This document shows, piece by piece, positions 56,098-64,000 of a DNA stretch of 64,000 bases. Within the stretch, counting starts at the first letter, position 1. Each line of letters opens with the position of its first letter. The notes under the pieces are model-generated. The model saw only the letters and a program-made list of their open reading frames with translations. It had not been told where the DNA came from and made no database searches. Source of the stretch: Hyperoplus lanceolatus (lineage: Eukaryota; Chordata; Actinopteri; Uranoscopiformes; Ammodytidae); contig CM049408.1 of assembly GCA_026929865.2 (NCBI GenBank), positions 6,940,001-7,004,000 of the forward strand. Direction: 5' to 3'. Both the position numbers and the translations under genes were made by a program.

Positions 56098-57358
56098 GGG
56101 GAGAACGGGGGAATGTGAGCCATCGGGTAATGTGAGACATTTTTGGTCATGTGACATATTTTTGGTCATGTGAGATATTTTTGGTATGTTTTCAAGCCCC
56201 TCTCATTTCCCCTTGGCCATGAAAGAGAGGACCTCATGGTGATGTTATAAGCATGTTTTTTTCACACAAATGTCTTTTTTGGATGTAAAAGTAAATTTTC
56301 TTGCTGTCAACTTAATCGATTTTTGTGCCAAAGCAAATTGATTCAGGTAGAAAAACTTATTTCATACATGATGATGAACTACCGAACATATGAAACCATA
56401 TGATGATGATAACTGAAGATAATTAGCCTGATTTGCTGAGAGAGGTAGTTTTTTCTCAAATTGTGGCAGTGGGGTAAAGTGAGACAAATGCTGTGGGGTA
56501 AAGTGAGACAGTGTCTGTGCCCTCTTTTAATGAATCCATTATATTTGAGGTAGCAAGGAGACTAGTTTGAATAAGACTAAAGACAATGTGGGGTATAGGT
56601 GGGGGTTGATGGTTGAAAGGGTGTCAGCAAGTGCATGATTTGGCACGTATGTATGTGTGGGACAGGAGAGTGACCTTTAACACCAAGTAAGTAATATGTC
56701 TTTATTCAATGAATGATCCTAATAAAACGATTGCAGAAAAAATATTAATCAAAGACTGAAAAGATGGAAAATGACATCTGGGTCTAGTCTTGTGTTCTGA
56801 GTCCCAGGCTGTTCTAGCTGGTTCTGATTGTTCTTTGCTCTGACCCCCAGACACTAGCTGGCTCTAAGGGTCCTGTGTTCTGACCCCCAGACTGTGTTTT
56901 AATCTAACTGGTTCTATATGTCATTTGAATGTTAATTATTGAATATGAATTATATTGTGTATTTGATCAGTTACTTTCAAGTGTTTAGAAAATGTTTTTC
57001 TTAATTGACCAAACCCCATGATTCTGTTACTCGTCTGACATTAGGAATATTTGGTTTTCAAGCTAGCCATCAGGATTGTAACTGTTACACCATTTGTTGT
57101 TATGGTAGTTTGAGTGGAAAAAGTAAGTGGATCAGTTTACCCCCTTGATTTCTCTGGTCTGTGTCAGTTTACCCCACAGCTGGGGTAAACTGAGACACAA
57201 GACAACTTTTTTTTAAACAATCATATTTTCACTGCCCTTTGTCATTAATAAATTATGCTAATGCCATTTTCTAGGAAACATCCTGAATTAATGGGAAATG
57301 TGTAAATGTGATTGATAAATCATTTTAGCTTGTGTAGAGGGAAGCAAATGTTCTCCCC
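56098..57358. mobile_element. Element C: TA-flanked relative of A and B
   Basis: Ends GGGGAGAAC (56098) and, inverted, GGGGAGAAC (ending 57358), with TA on both sides (56096-56097 and 57359-57360). Its word is GGGGTAA(A/C)TGAGAC, repeated at 56125-56140 (GGGTAATGTGAGAC), twice at about 56470-56510, and as an inverted pair at 57161-57198 followed by ACAAGACAACTTTTTTT, the same anchor as in A and B. No transposase was seen. Confidence 0.75.
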
Positions 57359-57429
57359 TACTACAGAATATCATCACTTGATATTGTGGAAAGACTTGAC
57401 TCAGTGGTGGTTGATGCCATCTTCAGTAA

Positions 57430-57562
57430 CTATAGCTTCTTGTCTTTGAAGGGCACCGTAGCTTCTGTCAATTCTCCCAAAGGTAGGGGTTAGTAAGTGA
57501 GCTTTGCATTCTCACCACTAGATGCCGCTAAATACTCAGATATTACACATTGTACATTAAAA
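57430..57562. repeat. Possible TTAA-type element scrap
   Basis: CACCACTAGATGCCGCTAAA followed by ACACATTGTACATTAAAAG resembles the right end of a fish TTAA-targeting MITE. The left end was not found. Confidence 0.3.
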
Positions 57563-59924
57563 GAAAATTCTTAAAGAAGTATGGTGAAATGTGAGCAAAG
57601 CAGCGTGATTCATTGGCCCAATGACATATGAAACGTGTTCTTAATTGACAGCCGCTGTTGCATGTAAGCAGCAAGTGAGTCACAGTGAAATGCTTCCCAG
57701 AACTGTTGCAATTCATACTCCATCTCACCTCAGATGGAATCCTTCTCCAATTCCTCACCATCAATTTGAATTTAACACCAGTTAAAATGAAGGTGAAGTG
57801 TAAAGGGGACGTAATGGTATGGTTGAATGGGCTGGAGATGGATATGTCAGGTTTCTATTCCAGCCTTCTAATCAAGGATGGATTTACACAAGGGAGTCCA
57901 GATAAAAGCAATCAACCTTGGAAGAAGAGAATGCCAACAGCACTCTGGGCTTCAAACAATTGACAGATGTGGCTTATGATAACGGACATTTTGATGTTTG
58001 TTTGGCCTCTATTTGCGGAGACATTTTTACATCGACAGTAAATAAAATGCAATGAACCATGGTTGAATACTATACATTCTACAGATTGCATTTCATTTCC
58101 AACTTCTGTATTCAAAGAACGTTGTAATTTTTTATATATTAAATATCATCTTGCCAAGTAAAGTAGGCTACTATATGTTCTTTTTACGCCATTACATTTA
58201 ACTCACAATGATTTGTTATGTATTTCCATCCGCACTTACGGAATTTAAAGAAATGCCCTGTCACCAACAGTACCAAAATCTAGAGTTATGAATCCCAAAT
58301 AAATGAAAAATTTATTGGGCTATTAAATACCAAACTCAAGTTACGCATACGGTTTAAATTAGCTTGTACAGAAATAATATTAGCAGGATTATACAGTTGT
58401 TGACCAGCAGAACCCCTACCCTCATATTTATGTGACTGTTTCAATTTAAGAAGCAACTAGAAATCATCAGAGCAGTGTTGTGCTGTGATAGTTATCTGTG
58501 AAATGACCTTTGCTCTATGAATAATAAGACTGGCCCGACTGTAACGTTTAAATACAGACTTATTTCTCACTCTTATAGGGCCAATCATACAGTATGTACT
58601 GTATTGTGCACATCATGGCCATGACCTCTCTATTCAATGCATATCAATGTCCTCATTGGATAGGTACTTGAAGCTAACTTGAAGGTTGTGTTACTGCCAA
58701 AAGCACATACGAACACAAACCATCCATCTGGAAATTAAGCGTGAAAGAGTTGCTAGTGGTTCTCCATGAAATTCCATTGGCTTGACAACCACTCGCTGTG
58801 GCTAGCAACCTGGAACATGTTTCCTTTCCACTATTGTTTACAGACATCCTGGATCACCAGAAATCTTAGGGTCGTCCTGGAGGTTGTCTCTATATCCTAC
58901 GCCTGACACCTTGAAAGAAGAGCCAAAGCACTCTTAAAGAAATTGGCCCCCTTTTCCTTGACTGGGGGATGCCGGTCTGTGATTTAAGTGTACTCTCCAT
59001 CTTGTAGTGCCACAGTAATAACACTTTTTGGCCTGCACGCGAGCACAGAATCACCTCCCCGTGCCAATTTCAGTGGAATTAATCTGATCTGATTGGTGTA
59101 ATGACCCCAAGCGTGAGAGCTCACCTGATAGAGGAGCTCTTAGAACTGATGAGGGTCGAAGCTTTAGACATCTAGCTTAAGGACTCCATTTCCCACAGGA
59201 TCTCTGGAAACACATTATATTCCCTTTTTGATGAAAATGGATGAAGATGTTTATCGTGGAGTGGGTTTCCCATTTCTGCTGTAATTCAAAAAGGGCCAGA
59301 TATTACTTTATCAAATATAGTGTTATAGTTTCACTAGCGTTTGTAATATGAGTAGTATCTCTGCGTGACTGCAATACTTCACGAGGCACAGATGAGAGAT
59401 GTTTTTCATTTGAACCTTCAAAAAAGATAAATAATTAATTTACAGCTGTCGGGTCGGTATGTTAGTGGCCACATGCTGCTGTGTTTTTTTTCTCTTTTTT
59501 TAAAATAGATGCACGAGGGAGGAACAGAATTTAACAGACATCTTACATGTCAAATCTGAGTTGATGGAAAGCAGTCATTCATACAGACAGTTATTTGGGT
59601 CTCCTGGACCTTTTTCACACTGCAGTGCTACTGTACAGACTCTCTGATTACAGACACAACATTGATGAAGCCAGACATGTGCACAGATTGGACCTAAGGG
59701 GGCTTGAGTACTTGCCCTGGTGCCCCAAGTTCATAAGTGTACTTCTAAAATAAATAGAAACAAATAAATATATATATATATACTTTTCTTAGTTCTATCA
59801 AATATAAATAAATGTATAGTATCTACGAAAAGTAAGTCAAAAAGTATTTGACATGCCCACCGTTTTCACCATGAGTTTTTATTTTTATATACAGTATATA
59901 TAATAATAAACACACACACTCACT
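57563..59924. other. Intergenic, no gene supported
   Basis: Repeat-poor except for TATATA runs (59768-59781 and 59884-59903). Open frames such as 57543-57764 (minus) and 57685-57963 lack motifs. Confidence 0.35.
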
Positions 59925-60240
59925 GGCCTCTTTACTAGGTACACCTTGTTAGAACCGGATTGGACCTCCTTTTGCCTTCCGAAATACCATTATTAATCGT
60001 GGCATACTTTCAACAAGCTGTCGGAAACATTCTTCAGAAGTTTTTGTCCATTTTGACATGATAGTGCTGCTGCACATCCATGATGCAAATCTCTCATTCC
60101 AAAGGTGCTCTATTGGGTTGAGATCTGGTGACTGTGCAGGCCATTGGATTACAGTGAACTATTTGTCATGTTCAAGAAAACCAGTTTGAGATGATTTGGG
60201 CTTTGTGACATGGTGCATTATCCTGCTGTAGGCATAAGAC
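59925..60240 (-). pseudogene. Tc1/mariner-like transposase C-terminal relic
   Basis: The minus strand encodes LQQDNAPCHKAQIISNWF, with the second catalytic aspartate, then after a frame change QWPAQSPDLNPIEHLWNER, with the catalytic glutamate. The 3' terminal text is GGTACACC...AGTGAGTG, as in a very widespread vertebrate Tc1-like family. The N-terminal DNA-binding domain and first aspartate are missing. Confidence 0.75.
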
Positions 60241-61149
60241 CACTTAATTAGCTGACATCCCTTGTATGTATGTAGTATGTATGCCAGGTGTGGCAGACTA
60301 CACAACCTGTTGATAATTTTAGAAAATCAGTAGCTCACAGGTACACTTTTATACTTTATACCTTGTACTAAATCTGCAGAGCAGCAGGCCTGTGTGCCGA
60401 CAGACAGTGGATTGATAGCGTTAGCACTGATTCTCAGTTTCCAAGGCACTGGCACTTATAAAATGAAACCAAGTTATAAGGCTAAAGAGCCCAAGAGCCC
60501 ATCTGCATATATTTGCTACAACTTCTGTTCACCTGGAGGATTGCTCTAAATATCGGGAGCAACATGCGGGCACACCTCATCAACTATGTCCCAGGAGAGA
60601 GGCAGTTTTCTGGATGCACTATTCCTCGGTCATCTGGATATGGGAGGTGCAGAAAAGGGAGACTATCTACCTGCACTGCATCCTTCTCCCACTAACATAC
60701 TCCATCCCTCATTTGTGACAAGCAAAAGGTGTGCCAATAGTACATACCGTACTAAATGCCTGTCCATTAAACACTTCCTGAGAGCTGTGTGACATGAATG
60801 GCAAGCTTGTATTCCGTTACCCACAGTGCCCTGCAGGGAAAAGACACTTAGCTCAGCCTTATGAAATAAGGATAGATGGATGGCTAACTTTTTTTTTTAC
60901 TGAATCGTCCCTCTCATCATATCAGCAACATATGATGAGCTATTTATTTTATCATTGTATTCATCCAATATTTTTAATCATGGTTGAATTCGGTAGTGAT
61001 GCATACAGGTAGGTTAGGCTAGTAGTTTTGAAGAGTTAAAGTCTTGTTTAATGGCCAATGCAAGTTTTTAAAACAAATCTATTCTTTCTGCAATATCTTT
61101 GCTAGGGTTAGTGAAACATCAAGGCTTGAAAATAGCTATCATCAAGTAT
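60241..61149. other. Intergenic, nothing recognised
   Basis: Short overlapping frames at 60513-60792 and 60794-61012 without motifs. No repeat identified. Confidence 0.35.
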
Positions 61150-61350
61150 TAGATAGTTGCAAGGAACACTGTTTCTATTTTAACCTGTATTTTTTATTTT
61201 ATTTAAATGTTCTATTTCTATTAATTTGCTTTTAAATGTTTTATTCATTCGCTTTTCTAATATGTATTTTAATCTTGCCCCTGTAAAGCACTTTGAATGG
61301 CCTTGTGTCTGAATTGTGCTACATAAATAAACTTGCCTTGCCTTGCCTTT
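61150..61350 (+). repeat. LINE 3' end with TTGCC tail
   Basis: CCCCTGTAAAGCACTTTGAA, then GTGCTACATAAATAAAC and (TTGCC)n. This is a standard 3' terminus of an L2-like fish LINE; the upstream coding part is absent. Confidence 0.6.
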
Positions 61351-62884
61351 CCTTCTTGAAAGTTGGACATGGTCCTCCAACACCACAAAATCACATTCCG
61401 TATTTTCCAATACAGTGGGATTCCTGAGCTATGGTAAAACACTATGAAATCAGAGTTTGAGGGGGATCATGTATGAATTCTCCATGAAATTGTCCATGTT
61501 TTACTGTAAAATCAACTGTGTGTATGTTATTGGCTTATCTACCTGCTGCTCATGCAGTATATTAAGCCTTGTTTCCAATAAGCTTGAAAAAAACATCAAT
61601 TTACAAAAGTTAATGAAATTTACTTATTCCATCACCAAATTATCTGACATTACATTATCTGATTCAATGGACGTTCAAGAGCCATATTCACTTGGGATTT
61701 TTTTTTTAAATTCACGGACTGATACAGAATTTATGTGAATACAATAAAGTGTATTTATCTGGACTCATCTGCTTACCGGCTTATGCACCACTGTATATGT
61801 ACCGTATGCACTGTATAATACAGGAAATAATACAGGAAAGTATTTGCAGCACTTCACTTTTCGTCATACCAGGCTGTAACTTAACACAATGTGGAAAAAT
61901 TGAAGCGCTGTATACTTTCCGTATGCACTGTATTTGATGGAACCGTGTGATATCCTTATGCACTTCTTGACACGCTTTGCAAATTTTACTTTTCAAGGAA
62001 CAGTGTGACACACATAATCAACCGCACTGTATGAACATTTATTTCCCCCGAGCGTGTTTTAAAATAGGATCTGATGATTACAGTTTCTCAGGGTGCGCCA
62101 ACACTCAATGTAATTTGTCACTAACTAAAACTAAACTTGAGTGCAAGAGCACTCCACCTTTCTCAACATGTCAGCTTGTTCATTTTAAATGACTTCAAAT
62201 ATGTTCTGGCAAATGTTCCCACTCACTGTATGTTTTGACTGTGACATGTTGAACACTGACTCACTTCTATGCACTCTAATTAACCATACCCCCTTCAAAG
62301 TGACCATAAATAGTACACACATTGGCAGAGAGCTGAATGACACACAATGGATTAAATTCAGAATGTTGCGTCCTTCCACTGCAATAACTTTGTTTTAGTG
62401 AGAGAGTGTTGACTCACAACACAAAAGTTTCCGGTGACGGCGCTTCGCTCGCACTTGCACATTTTGTTCTCTTGTTTCACATCTTTGTCGTTCCTTTCAA
62501 CCTCTCTTATCTTTTCATGTTTTCCGATGCTCAAGAATAGTTGCCTCTATGTGTGGGCTTCCAAGTTTAGCTCTGCAAGGCTCATTTTAAAGTCAAATGT
62601 TCTTCATTCTCGCTTCCCACTGCACTTCAAACGGGGCGCGGTGACTGAAAACACTTAATCAAGCCCTCTGCCACAGTGCAGCAATCAGAGATAACAGGGC
62701 AGGAATGTGGGTCATCCCATGCATCGCCACTGAGTTTACCAAGTGCCACCAGATGCACTCTAATGAGGGGCACCCCGCCTACACTGTTGTTGTCAAGGGA
62801 AGTGGTGTTTTTGTCAGGTCTCTTGACTGGTGTTATAAACAGAGACATAATGGAAAGAGTAAAAGAAAACAAGGAATAGAGGAA
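61351..62884. other. Intergenic, nothing recognised
   Basis: The word CCGTATGCACTGTAT recurs near 61802 and 61919. No gene supported. Confidence 0.35.
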
Positions 62885-62993
62885 CGAAAATTGTTAGTTA
62901 ATGCTTATTTAATGATTGGTAATCATTTAAGCATTAACTAAGCATTAACTAACAATTACTTAATGCACCCTTTTTGTAAAATATTAACTTGTA
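62885..62993. repeat. MITE end with 17-bp inverted repeat
   Basis: TTGTTAGTTAATGCTTA (62891-62907) and its exact inverse (62939-62955) flank a 31-bp spacer. They are followed by ATGCACCCTTTTTGTAAAAT, the terminal word of the family also seen at 18826-18965. Confidence 0.6.
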
Positions 62994-63039
62994 GGGCTGC
63001 AACTAGGTGCCTACTTCTGATGCTGGACATGGATACAAG

Positions 63040-63620
63040 GGGGGCTTTCACACCTACCTTGTTTGGTCCCGCAGACCACGCTCCGGACTTAACAGATGGA
63101 CCTTTGTAGGACCAAAAGAGGTGGTCTCTGTCCGATTTATACTAAACCATGGTTCAGTTAGTGTCCACTGTCCAATGTGAGGGCAGTTTTTGGTTTGTTC
63201 AGACATTCAAACCAATGACAGGAAGTCCTGACCGGCGAGTGCCAATCACAAAGAGTATAAATGAGCTGCTGATGGGGGAAGCGGGGGGTAGCTGACGAGA
63301 GACAGACAATATTTGTATGTTTATATGTGATATACAACTCTAGTCAACTCAGTCAAAGCAGTCATGTGCGTTGTCTGGGTGGCTGCCTGAACTATAGGGT
63401 GCTGCAGGAAGTTAATCTTCTCATATATTGCTCTTCAGTCATTATTTAAAACTGCTGAAATATATACCACCGAATAGAAACACAGACGTCAGATGCATGC
63501 CCATCTACAAACCAATCAATGTCCAGTAGGTCCAGAAGCAGCCCATGTAGGTGATAAACACAGGACCTAGGTATGTCATGGCAAGTTATTTAATGTGTTC
63601 GCAAAACTGCAATGTGAAAC
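63040..63620. repeat. Possible hAT-like MITE
   Basis: The left end GGGGCTTTCACACCTACCTT with TTTGGTCC and the right end (inverted) GGTTTCACATTGCAGTTTTG give a weak inverted pair. The opening resembles a common fish MITE. Boundaries and target duplication are not resolved. Confidence 0.35.
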
Positions 63621-64000
63621 CAAACCTAAGCGGATCAAATATATACAGGAGATTAAAAATAAATTCCTTGGTGTAAACTATTAGTTGATCCACCCTCAAA
63701 AGCCCTGTAAAGAGGGGAGTGGCAGAGCTTAGTGGAGTTTTCACATTGAGCAACTCATTCCACCTGCATAGTCATATAGAACTACTGTCAACATAAAAAT
63801 ATCAACATGTGCAGCTTTCAGTGTAAACCTGTTATACAGTATATGTTATATAAAATATGGAAGTTATGTTTCTTTGTCATCCACACATATGTCCACAAAT
63901 TCAAAAGGCATGACCGAGGATAAATTGTTTTTCTCCCAAACACAATGTTGCAGGAAATAGTTTTATTTAATGGCAAAAATAAAACAGTATGCTGTTGAAT
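63621..64000. other. Intergenic, nothing recognised
   Basis: AT-rich sequence to the window end with no supported feature. Confidence 0.35.

Overview
The window looks like teleost (ray-finned fish) nuclear DNA. It has AT-rich intergenic sequence, long (CA)n tracts, spliced fish-type C-type lectin exons, tRNA-derived SINEs, L2-group LINEs, and many hAT-, Tc1/mariner-, Harbinger- and TTAA-type DNA transposon remnants. I found no intact multi-exon host gene. The only host gene content I can support is a decaying cluster of C-type lectin genes on the minus strand at 25-4820. The rest is a heavily nested transposon record separated by repeat-poor stretches.

Layout. 25-4820: two minus-strand C-type lectin units. 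The right one has a signal-peptide exon, an N-terminal CTLD exon and a C-terminal CTLD exon, but carries a frameshifting deletion. Its last exon was copied by a ~644 bp tandem duplication (1948-3234). The left one has two in-frame stops. 5309-6253: TIR element of Harbinger type. 7982-8191: perfect 43-bp inverted repeat. 9629-14022: one hAT element (Buster/ZBED5-like transposase) with an exact 8-bp target duplication, split by a TA-flanked element (A, 9706-10993) and a SINE (12626-12899). 18-24 kb: LINE fragments, one inside a TTAA-flanked element. 26.5-27.5 kb: hAT-type MITE. 32.7-35.2 kb: tandem repeat copies, one split by a relative of element A (element B, 33257-34380) and by a hAT MITE. 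38.6-40.7 kb: hAT-type element inserted in a (CA)n tract, itself holding a MITE with a telomere-like core and a poly(A) insertion scar. About 40.7-44.2 kb: nearly full-length L2-group LINE with an N-terminal 2A-like peptide. Its tail is the target of a TTAA-flanked element (44227-44834). 51.7-57.4 kb: hAT MITE, truncated hAT with transposase, solo LTR, and a third relative of A and B (element C). 59.9-60.2 kb: Tc1-like transposase relic. 62.9-63.6 kb: two further MITE-like repeats.

The features most worth follow-up are: (1) elements A, B and C, whose terminal word is element-specific, is matched at both ends and is repeated inside as an inverted pair at the same relative site; (2) the LINE whose first in-frame ATG opens a hydrophobic leader ending in a 2A-like motif; (3) several insertion scars whose exact target duplications or empty-site paralogues are visible here. 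These calls come from reading the sequence. No database search or alignment program was run.
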